A stretch of DNA of 64,000 nucleotides, from positions 6,641,501 to 6,705,500 of the forward strand of contig OZ005605.1 in assembly GCA_963930655.1 (NCBI GenBank), written 5' to 3'. This DNA is from Myrica gale (taxonomy: Eukaryota > Streptophyta > Magnoliopsida > Fagales > Myricaceae). The notes under the pieces are model-generated. The model was given only the letters and a program-made list of their open reading frames with translations, did no database searches and was not told the origin of the DNA. Both the position numbers and the translations under genes were made by a program. Below, in pieces: positions 25,101-37,100 of this stretch. How positions within the stretch are numbered: the first letter of the stretch is position 1; each line of letters starts with the position of its first letter.

Positions 25101-28100
25101 GATGTGGTTTTGGGGTCAAGTGGTGTAGATGGTTCGAGTTTTGCATCTCTACTGTGAGATACTCTGCTATTGTGAATGGCACTCTCGAAGGCTTTTTTGG
25201 TGGCACTTGTGGTTTGCGCCAAGGTGATCCCCTCTCACCTTTTCTGTTTGTTATTGTTATGGAGGCCCTTAGTAGGATGCTGAATAAGTTAGTCAAGATT
25301 GGTGCCATTGAGGTTTTCAATGTTGATAGAGGAGGGAGTGGTGGGGTGTGTATTTCTCATTTGTTTTTTTGCAGATGATACACTTATCTTGTGTGGGTAC
25401 GAGGAGAACTAGTTTCGCAATCTTCGTTGCCTTCTTCTTTGCTTTGAGGCGGTGTCCGGGCTAAAGATCAATCTTGCGAAATCTGAAATTATTCCTATTG
25501 GTGCGGGTAGAGACCTTTGAGATTTGTGTTCCCGCTTCTTTTTGACATAGCTAGAGATAAAGATGCTATGGTGGCAGACTATTGGGATGAGAATTCTGGC
25601 GGGGGGCATGAAATATTCAGTTTGTTAGGGCGGCTAATGATTGAGAGTTGGAGATTTTTTCGTCCTTCTTTTCGTTACTTTACCCCATGGCCCCTAGAAG
25701 TGGGGTTGAAGATAGGAAGTGTTGGATGGGGTTTAAAATTAGGGAATTCTCCGTGAAGTCGATGTATGGGTTACTTTCTTGCAATCTTAGCACTCCTTTT
25801 CTGTGGAGGCTGATTTGGAGGTCCTTCGTCCCTATGAGAGTTTCCTTTTTTGTGTGGGAGGCTGCCCATGGGAGAGTTTTGACCATCGACAATCTTAGGA
25901 GGGGTTTATGTGTACTCTATTGGTGCTTCCTATGTAGATGTTGTGGGGAATCTGTGGATCATATCCTCCTTATTTGTACGGTCGTTAGGGATCTTTGGTA
26001 TCATGTGTTTAGCATTATGAACTATTGTTGGGTTATGCCATCCAGGGTGATTGATGTGTTGTGTGGTTGGAGGAGGAAGTTTGTTGACCCCCTTGCTTCG
26101 GTTGTGTGGAAGATGACCCCTTTGTGCATTTGGTGGGTTATTTCGAGGGAGCGGAATGATAGATGTTTCAATGACACTTTTTCGTCTCTTGAAGGGTTGT
26201 AGGGCAAGCTGATTACATCTCTGTTTTTATGGGCCAATGTTGTTCTAGGCTTTCCTTTCTCGGATTTCTCGGATTTCATTAATTTTGTAGCTTGTATGGC
26301 TTTAGGTGCTTCAGTATAGCTCTTTTGTATGATCACCTTTCTTGGTTCTTTAATAAAGTTTTCCTTCTAAAAAGAAGAAATTTGTGCGGAGAAATTTTAA
26401 GCAAAATATGGCATTTTAATTGTATTTCTTTTTTGAAGTGGCTGTTTTCATCCTTGCTGCAGTGACTAGGAGGATGACGGGACACAGGCTTTGTTTATTT
26501 GTTGGCTTCAAAAACATTTTCTTATCTCAAAACCAAATTTCGATCCAAACATTTTTTTAATGAAAAAAGTTTTGAAATCTCCAATAAATTTTTTCATTCA
26601 ATTATTGGTCTTGATTTCTGTGGAAAAGCAACACAAAAACTAACACAACTTTTTACGAAAACCCATAAAGACTTCACAAAACATCCATTATTATTTTCAC
26701 AATCTCTAAGAGAATATATTTTAAAATTTCTCATTCTAAACATCTTTTCTATGGGTCCCACTACTTTCGCATACATCCAAAAAATACATTTTAATTACTG
26801 AAAACAAGAAGATTTCTCCCATCCAAACATAGCCAAACTTTAGGGTGAAAGTGCCTCGAGTTATGGTGTATTGCCTTGTGCTCTTTGCTGGCTCAGCAGA
26901 GGGACTTGAGTAGTAAACTGATTTCCTATGTTTTCAAGGTGGTTGCTGAAGTTTAGAGTGGGACTTTGTATTGTTCAGCCTAGTACAATGATATTCTAGT
27001 TGCAATCTCATCTCTTTTGGTTGTTTTGGCCTGTGTATTGGTTAAAATACATTAATAAACAGTGTCTTTTAAGTTGATGGTTTACATTTCCTTACGTTAT
27101 CCATCATTTTTCCCTTATGCAGGTTTGGATGTTTGTGAGCAGTTCATGGATGTCAGTGATATGATAAGAGATGAAGACCTTATGATTCACAGAGTTAACT
27201 TTGTTGGGAATGGGATAGACCAAAGATTTTACACATCGCCTTCTGTACATAAAATCCAGCAACTGGTAGCTAATATGGTTCCTAGTGTCATATCTAAGAG
27301 GCCAAGTGCAAGGGAAAGGAATCTCCTAAAACGAAAAGCAAAAATAAATTTGAAAGACCAAACGAAGTGTTGGTCTGAGGATGCAGATGCAGAGATGTCA
27401 TATGCTCAAAACATGACGACATTAAAGGGCCAATGGCCCGATTCCGTAAATAGTGAGAAGGTATTAGTCTGTGTATCTATCTATCACTCTTATAGACTGA
27501 TACTATGTTAACCTCTTTTCTGTTAGCTTCCTTATGCTTTGTGTTTCTTTTATAGCCTTTTATTTGTACAGTCGGATATTTTAGGATTTTTCCTTGCTTT
27601 TTGGTGATCGATGTATGTTAGTACTGCTTTTCTTGGTAGTAATTTTTCTCAAATTTATTTGACGGTTTATTTCAATGATGATAAGCCTCAGATTTTTGAA
27701 CTCTATATTTACCATGGATTTGTCAATTTTTTATCCTTCCTATTTTTGTCATAATTTTTTTGAATCCTAATCACATTTGCATTTCTTGGTTTTCTATTTT
27801 GAGACTGGCAAATATGATGCACTGTTTATTGATCAATTTATATGCTTACAGTGTAAAAGGTATACGGAAGATTTTGAAGAAGTAGAAGCTAGGGAATGCG
27901 TAGATGGTAGCCCTGTTAAAATCAATCCTGACTGAATTGTGTGATTCTTGTGCACGAAAAGGCTATTAAATGATTATCAGTGCTAATATGCTATATTTCA
28001 CGATCAGTACTGTCTATAGGACCTAGGTAGGATGTCAACTGTTCAAAACAGCAGATATAAAGGTATTAGAGAAAAAAATAAAGGCATTAGAGAAGATATC

Positions 28101-31100
28101 AAACTTTGTAGAAAACAAAACCATGTGTTGTTGTCAATGGGTATTTAATTTACTCATGGTTTGTTGATTCTTGTCTGCCTCTGTAAAATGATTCCAAAAC
28201 ATGCTGGAAAAGATTTTTTTCCAGTGTGGCCCTCTTAAGAAATGATTATATTCCAGTTGGCTTCATGTGACGTCATGTTGTTGAGTTTCAATAACTTGAG
28301 GTTTATGGCACCCAAAGTACTCAGTAAAGAATTCTTTTTCTTCCCCGTACCCAGATGAGTCATTTCTGTCAGTTAGTGCTCTCCTTCACAGTACATGATG
28401 ATCCGAGTTCATTATGGAAAAGTGTGGATTCACTGAACGATCTTCAGAAAAACTTGTGCATAGAGGCAAGGTTTTGGGTTTCCACATATCCAGTCATTAC
28501 TAACATTTGTGGTGAAAAAATAGAAATATCCCCTTTACTGCTGCAAGATTCAGATGAGAGCACAATATTTACCAAATATTGGTAGACTATTTGGTGTTTA
28601 ATGACAAAGCCACAAGAGTTCATTGATTATGGGAGAATAAGAAAAGACTAAAGAAGGAAAAGAAATAATTGGAACATGGGAGGGAGTTTTGGTGTTGTAA
28701 TCCTTGATCCAGATTCTGATGTGGTGTACATATCTAGACACTATCTCCATCTGCATCTGAGTTTCGTTAAGTTTGCAAATCTGGAATTCCATGAGCACAA
28801 TGGAGTCAAATTTGTGGATTTGGATACAATGCTTAACGAGGGGAACAGTGATCTTTGAACTTCAACAGTTTTGTTTCTGATGCACTTTGGATTACATCAA
28901 GTACACATTTGTTTAGAGTTTGGACATATTATGAGAGTCATTTGTACTATATCATTCAATTTCTCTTGTTTGTTGCCAAAGGATTTTTTGTTTCTTACCT
29001 TCCTTTTTTTTGACCTCTGTGTATTGAAGCATTGAATGCAACAATTTTTTTTTTGCCGCTTTGCAGGCAATTTCGGATGTTAGTCGTGGCGAAGACAGCT
29101 TGGAGCAGGATGTAGATGGGAGGTGGCCTTTCCATGGTTTCTTTGAGCAACTCCTCCTTGAAATGTTTGATCCAGGTGACCATTAATATAGGCTTTCCTC
29201 ATTTTGTTGTCATACCAGGGGTGGGGTTGGGGTGCGGGGTGGAGGGTTTAGGTTTTCATGTTAAAGTATAGTTATATTTTCTTTTATGTTTCTTATTTTT
29301 CACTTGCTTCTGGTTTTCAAATGATAATTTCTGACTGTTTATTTTGGCAGTTTGGGAGGTTCGCCATGGTAGTGTCATGGCTATGAGGGAAGTTTTAGCA
29401 CATCAAGGTGCTTCTGCTGGAGTGTTTATGGCTGACTTGAGCTTGGATGGTGCATTGTTTGTTGAAGGGGAAGACAGTAGTGCATCCAACACAATGAAGA
29501 GGGAGAGAGAGATTGATTTGAATTTGCAAGTTCAATCAGATGGAGCTGAACCAAATTTTAAGAGGCCTAAGTTTGAAGAGATGGCATCCCCAGTGATGGC
29601 CTCTATGATCTCTTCCATTGAGCTTGGTAATTTAGATTCCAGCGGGAAGGTTGATAATGGGTGGAATATGCCTTCTGGACAGGTTAATGGTCAAATGGAT
29701 GATACGTCTGTTAAAGTAGAGCCAGAAACCTTCGTTGATGGTGGACAGTACGTGTGTAAAGAAGTTGCTGATACTGCTGATACAAAGGGTTTGTCCGAGG
29801 ATCAAGTTTCCACTGGAAAAGCATACATGCTGAAAAATATACCGGAAAATTGTGAGCTGATGAACTGGGTTAAACTGGCTAGGCATTCTTGGCTAAAAAA
29901 TTGTGAATTTCTTCAGGAATGTGCAATTCGTCTGTTGTGTGTGTTGTCTTTAGATCGGTATGGTTTTGTATTCTGTTCTTTTAACTACATTCATGTGCTG
30001 AATGATGGTTGTTTTATTTACTCTTAATCTATTTGGAACAACAGTCTATTTATGTCTCAAGGTGCTTCTTGTTACTTCTGAGTAATTTTTTTCAATTGTT
30101 TTAATTTTATTTGCAGATTTGGTGATTATGTATCCGATCAGGTGGTTGCCCCTGTACGGGAAACTTGCGCACAAGCATTAGGTGCTGTGTTTAAGTACAT
30201 GCACCCCGCATTAGTATATGAAACATTAAATGTATTGCTGAAAGTGCAGGTAAATTTGAGCTAGGGGCATGTGTTCAGTTATTCGCAAGAGTTTTCCTTA
30301 GTTTATATTAAATTGCTACATTATTACCCTGTACCTCTTTTTGATTGGCAATGTTTATGGTTCGATCGTACTTCTTTGTTCAGTGTAGACCAGAATGGGA
30401 AATTCGTCATGGTAGTCTCTTGGGTATCAAGTATTTGGTTGCCGTGAGGCAGGTATATCTTTCTTGTCCAATGTATCTATGTGCCAATTTTAGATCTGCT
30501 GGAATGTCCCTTTTTTTGGAATGCATGATTGATTGTGCATAAAGCTACTTGTGGTTGTCTATTTATGTCAAACTACTCCAATTCGTGCAGATTTACGTGC
30601 TTAATTGAAATTTCAAGTGTCAAACATTGTTTTTTGTAGATGGTTGTATGTTGTCGTTGAAAAGCGAAAGTAATTTTGATTTAATATTTGGATACGGTGG
30701 CAAGCTTCTTCGGTCGACATTCCTATGTGCATCTGAGTAGAGTGGTTTATGCCAAAAATGATGCCTCATCTGTTAGGAAGTGAGAGTAGGCAATTTAGAA
30801 GGTGTTGTTATGGTCTTCCTCTTTTTATTGTGAATTGGATTGACACATCTCTAGTCAGTGAGACATGCACACACATCTAGTGTACAGTTGTCCTAAAGAA
30901 TTTCTGGCTTCTTTTGTAATCGTATTTGGTTTGGGATTTTGCAATCAAACTTCTTTAGTTTGAGTAAGAGATGTTGTGGAAATAAGGGAAAAAATAAGAT
31001 GAAACACTAAAGAGGAGCTTAACCCTGTATCCTTCCTGATCCTTTTTCATGCCCCTTCTTCTTTCTGCGCATTTAGTATCTTTGACTGCTTAACAACATA

Positions 31101-34100
31101 CCTTTCCTAATCGGAAAGACTAGTACTCCTGTTCAGGGCAAGAACATATGAATTGAGTAATTGACCAAACTTGTTTGGCCACTACATGGTGAGGGAACAG
31201 GTTCTGATCTTTTTTTTGGTCTGTAATCATATTAGATTGGTATCTCTAGATCCATTTTGTTCAAGAAATCGGGGTTTTGCAGTATTTAGTTTTCAGTAAT
31301 TGCACAAACAATGTTGTTTAGAATCTCACATTCTTCAAAAGTCGGTCTGAGTAAGTGCTTATGTGATATAGAAGTGATGCAAGTCTGCAACTTCTGGGTC
31401 CGTGTGACCAGATGACACTCTATATTGAGATAGTGCTTAGCTGGTTTATCTGCACCAGTGTCTTGCAATGGTAAGAACGTGGTACTGTCAGTTTAAGGAT
31501 AATTTTCAGCCCAATGGTCTTGCAAACATTCTTTTGGTTATATATGCAGAGACATTGGGCTCCCTCTTGTTAGATTTTTCGAGATTGTTGAGTTTGTCCA
31601 AGTTTTCCTTTGACTTACCCAACTTCTTTGTGCTTAACATATTGGTCCTTTGAAGTTCTCCTCAACGGAATTACTAAATTTGTTTTAGCCGAAGGTTGCT
31701 TCCTTGGTAATTTCATGCTGCTGTATACTTGAGGTATTTTGGGTGATCATATGTAATGCATCCTTATTGATTAATCAAAACCTATGGAATTGGTTTTGTG
31801 ATGATGTTAGAAGTTGGAGCTCCTTCTCGGCATGCCTTAAGAGGGAGAGAAGAATTTATCTCTCTTGAATATGGACAACGGCAATAGGAGTTTTAGAAGT
31901 AACTTCTTTAAATGGGAATGCAGCCCTAATGATTGTCAGAACTTTAGTTTGGTTGGTTAGCCACAAGTATCGGTTTATATTTTCAGTTGTAACCATGCTT
32001 GATACAAGTCATACCACTTTTTTCTATTTTCTTGCTGTCTTTGACGCTTCACTTGTATCTCATGGTTCTTTTTCTCGAATTAGGAGATGCTTCATGACTT
32101 GCTTGGCAGCATTCTCACTGCATGTAAAACTGGGTTGGAGGACCCTGACGATGATGTTCGAGCTGTTGCTGCTGATGCTTTAATACCCACTGCAGCTGCT
32201 ATTGTTGCTCTAGAGGATCAGGTGTTGCATCCTATAGTGATGCTACTTTGGGATATATTACTTGATTTGGATGATTTAAGTCCATCCACTAGCAGGTATA
32301 TTTTACTGGCTAAACTTCATTTGGATATATTACTGGTTAAATTCCCTTCCTTCCCATCCTTCCTTTGTTTCTGCTGGTATGTAATCATAACGAGCAATAA
32401 GAAAAGTTTCTTACGGTTACTTGGCTGCTTTTTTCCCCTTCAGTATTTTATTAGCTGCATGCTTGCACCCTTTGATGCTGTGTTATCTAGTATGTGCAAC
32501 GTTTGTGAACCTTCCTATTTATTCCTAGATGCAGTAGATGCTATTTGTTCGGATGTCGTCAAGTGTGGGATAGACATATTGTTTGGTGAGAGAAATTTTC
32601 TTGAAGGAGAGAAATCATTAGGGGTGAAAACTGACCTCTCGGCTTGGTTTTCAGCCCCTACCATCAACCGAACCGGGTTCGGTTGCTGGAAAAATAGGGA
32701 CTGACAACCGCACTGAGGGGTCTCTAGACCGGACGGACGTATGGCAGTCGGCTTCGGTCGGTGTTCGTTTCTCAAATCAGAACGAAAATGGAAAAAAGGG
32801 AACCAAAAATGAAGAAGAAGAAAAAAAAACAAAACCAAAATTGAAGAATAAAACTCAGAGCAATCCACAATTAACCGCCACCAACAACCACCAACAATAG
32901 CCACCAAAATCGAGATCAAAGGCACAGTTAATATCTTTGTGGCTGGCGATAGTTCAAAAAGAACATACGAATGAAAAATAAACTATAAATCAAAGGAGAT
33001 TTTTATAGAAAGCCCAAATCAGAAAGGATCGATCTTTGGAATGAAACACTCCCACCTCACCTGTACATAGCTGATATTGAAGGATTCCTCAGTGTGGGCT
33101 GTGGCTTGGAAGACTTGGCTTCCGTGAGGGCGAAGATGAAGACGAAATGGAACAAAAAAAATGAGTGCTTTCATAATTTCCTCCCCTTTGCTTCTTAATT
33201 TTCTGTTGTTTCCTTTTACTTTAGAACGACGTCAAAGGGGGTGGTGCGGCGGCTAGGACTTTCACAGGGGGTGCGACGACTAGGGTCAGAGAGAGAGAGA
33301 GAAGTAAAGGAGGGGGTAAGTCGGGGAAAAAAAAGGGTCGGGGGGGAGACGACGTCCACATACTTAAAAAAACGTGAAATCCCAATACTGCCCTCGGTTC
33401 GGTGCGGTTCGGTTCATTGGGGACCCAGAACCGTGGGCTGAACTGACCCAGTCGGTTATGAGATAAACAGGGCCGACCACCGATCAGGGCCGATTGGTTT
33501 CGGCCCACTCTTGAACATCCCTAGAAATCATAGGAGGGGTTTATACATTGTTGACCCTTTTGGTGTCGTTGATGCTTTCTTTGATAACGTCTTCTTATGC
33601 ATTGATATATTGGGGAAATGCAATTGTCTGCTTTCTAGCCTCCCTACATATTTTTTTCTCTTTCCTAACTTGATGGCGGTGGCTAAAAGATTGAAGAAGC
33701 TCCAAAGGAATTTCTTGTGGAGAAGTGGCGGGGAAGAACACAAGTTTCACCTTATCAAGTGGGCCAGAGTATGCTCCCCTATTAGTGCAAGTGGGCTTGG
33801 CCTAAGGTGGCTGCCAGAAGTTAGTTATTACGGAGACGTATGGGTGCGAAGTGGGTGGTTGGTGCACTTAGGAGGCCCATGGCTCTTATGGAATAAGTTT
33901 ATGGAAGCACATTAGTAAAGGGTGAAACTTTTTCAGAGAGAATATTAAGTTTTTGGTGGGTAGTGTGATGCGGAATATGATGGAGAATTAAGACGGAGAT
34001 AGAGAAATCACGAAAGAATAAGGAAGAAGAGAAGAAATAAGCCAAGGAAAGGGGGAAACATGTTTGAGTGCAAAAGACAGCCGCCAATAATCTTTATAAT

Positions 34101-37100
34101 CTCAGTCTAAATGATTTAAAGTTCTCACAAACCTTAAATATAGAACAAAAGGTCCTAATCAAACTCTAAAAGCCCATGAGCCAAAACATAATAACTCCTA
34201 ATCTATTAAAATATAAATCACAACTAAATAAACTAAAACAATAAATTAAATGTCCCCATTATAGTGGCTCCAAAATTCGTTTCTGGCACGACCATTGGAG
34301 TGGAGAGGGACCTTTGAGGTTGGAGTCTCCCCAATTATACTCTCTTTCCCGTTGTAAGGATGCTTGGGTGATTGATTGTTTGGAGGGAGGGTTCAGAATC
34401 TTAGTTTGGAATGTCCACTTTGAAAGAATGGTTAGCGATTTTGAGATGGATGATTGTTCGGCATTTATTCTTTACTCTACTAGAAGGTTTAGAGGAGAGG
34501 GGGTGATGATAAGTTGTTTTGGCCGGGTTCTAAAAATGGCGCCTTCTCAGCTAAATTGATGTATGCTCTCCTCCTAAGTGGCTCTAGAGTGGATTTTCTT
34601 TGGCGCCAGTGTTTGAAGAACTTGGTTCCCCCTAGAGTTGCTTTCTATGTTTGGGAGGCTACTCATGGGAAAATTCTGACTATTGACAACTTAAGGAGGA
34701 TGGAAGTTTGCTTGATCGATTGTTGTTATTTGTGTAAAAGCGACGGAGAGTCAGTTGATCATATCCTTCTTCACTGCTCGATTGCAAGAGGGTTGTGGCG
34801 CACATGCTTAGCATTATGAACTTTGTTTGGGTTATGCCTAGGAGGGTAGTTGAAGTGTTGAAGTGTTCGAGGTAGAAGTTTTAGGATCCAACTGCTTTGG
34901 CCATTTGGAAGATGATTCCTTCTTGTATTTGGTGGAGTTTATGGAGGGAAATGAATGATAGCTGTTTTGAGGACAGAGCTTTGTCTTTGGAGAGTTTTTT
35001 TTTTGATAAGTATTGTCTTTGGAGAGTGAGGGGCTTTATGTTGCAATCTGTTTTTCGTTGGGCTAACTCGGTTTTAGGGTGTCCTTTTTCTGGTTTTCCG
35101 GCTTTCCTAAGTTTTTTTCGCTTGTATGGTCTAGATGTTTTCAGTATAGTCTCTTGTATTTGAAAAATCGCACCGGAATCGACCTAAATAACTTGCAGTT
35201 GAAGAATCGAACCCCAAAAGAAAACCCTAAAATTCCCCAAAATGTCCTTCCTTGATGAATTTCAAGCCAATACTACTGCTGGATAACTGTTCTGCAGCAA
35301 CTCGAGTACCGGGAAACCAAACATAAAAAAACTTCCTCTCAACCTGGGACTTGGAACAGTTGTGTTATCTGGGGTTCTCGAACTCTTGTATGGTGAAAGA
35401 TGTAATCGAACTCTTGTCTACGTCTTTCCGATGGGGTTCTCTCGGTGCTTTAGAATAGAAGCCAAAGAATTCCAAGTCTCAGTCAGTGCTGGTGGTACGA
35501 TCAAGGTGTCTGAATGGACTAGAAAGGGTTATAGCACTATTTCCTTAGGTCGGTTTGGTGCTGTTTGGTTGGCAAATTTGGCCGGTAAGTTGCTGGCGGC
35601 TGCTGCTGATAGTCCTTTTTCGTTGAAGTTCAACGAAGTTTCCAAAGCATTTCTGGCTCAGAGGTGTGGGAATAAGGCGGGGCGTTTTATCTCTATCATT
35701 GTGTATGGGCAAGGTCGACGTAGAGGGGCGGTTATGATCCCAGAAGGTGTCGATGGGAGGTTGGATTTTGCTGGCTGATTTTTTTCAGGCGGTTGTCGAT
35801 TTCCTGGGCGCTTCTAGGCGAGGAGGTTCATCGTCAAATGATATGGGTTGGAGGGTAGTTGTCTCATTTGCCGATGCCGTTAAGAGGGATCCTCCGCCAG
35901 TCTCTGGCATGCTTCTTTCAAATTTTGAAGCCAAGCCGAAAGCTGCAAAGGGGTCTGGTGCTAAGTCTGCGCATGCGGCGAAAAGGGCGGTGCCTGCCAT
36001 TGTGGCAGTTGATAGTTCAGGTCCCAAGGGGGGGTGTTTTAATGAGATGTCGTTGGAGAATTCGGGCGCAGCTTTCTGTTCGAAGCATTTTCGAACTAGG
36101 CTAGTGGGCCTAAAAGCGGAATTGGAGGCCCTTATTCAGGCCTTTTGCCTGATGGGTGAGGTTGGCTCTCTTGATTCGGGCCTCGCTTGTAAGGATTGTG
36201 GGGGTCCGGCTCAGTTAAGTTAAACTGTCGCTTCCGAAAGGGCTGGGCTGGGTATCGTTTTATGCGGGCCCAAGGACGTGAGTTCTCTTGATTCGGATGG
36301 GGTGGAGTACGGAACGGTGGACCCAATGGGTTTTGGGCTGCCTGACCCAATGTCTACGGGAGATATCGCGGGCCCCCAGTTAACCGACCCGAAGGTTGTC
36401 CATGTCCATCAGCTTCGGGAGGATGGGTCGACGTCGTCTGGGGTGGCAGTGGGTTCAACCGGTCCCAATCCGTCGCCTAGCTTCCAGATTCCCAATACGG
36501 CGACGGATCTTGTCTTCCGACCTTTGGAGTTGGGGTCGACTCCGTCTGGAGGGGTGATGGCCCAGTCGGTGCTCTGCCGGAGTCGACAGGTCTTTCTGAG
36601 TGCACTGTCAGAGCAGATCCGGAGGTGGTCCATGTCCATTAGCTTCGGGAGGATAGGTCGTCGTCATCTGAGGTGGCAGTGGGTCCAGCCGGTGTTCTGC
36701 CGTCACCGGGAGCTCCTGTCGACTCTGAGTGCCCTGTCGGGGCCCGAAGGGTGTGGGACCCTCGGTGACTCTGGACATGGTGTGAGGTCAGCAACTTCTT
36801 TAGTAGGGGGAGGGGCTATAGTTTGTGTATACAGTAGTGTTGATGAACCTAGGGAGGTGTGTCATTCTCTTGCGACGGAGGATGGAAGCTATACCTCGAC
36901 CGAACCCTTGGCGTTTAGTTTCCCTCATAAAGCTTTGGGGGAAGAATCTCCAGCGTGGGTCTTGGACATGGTTTCCTCTGTGGGTCAGTTGGTTGGGGTG
37001 TCGTGTGGTGGTCAAGAGGACAAGCTGAGGATATCTTTGCAGCGTTGGAACGCAATTGGGTGCAGTGTCGTTCGAAAACGTCTAGAAAATCAGGGGGGAG

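Noticed and set aside
27850-27935. Possible extra BTAF1 exon in intron 6
   Set aside because: Including it breaks the frame and adds residues absent from the conserved family pattern.
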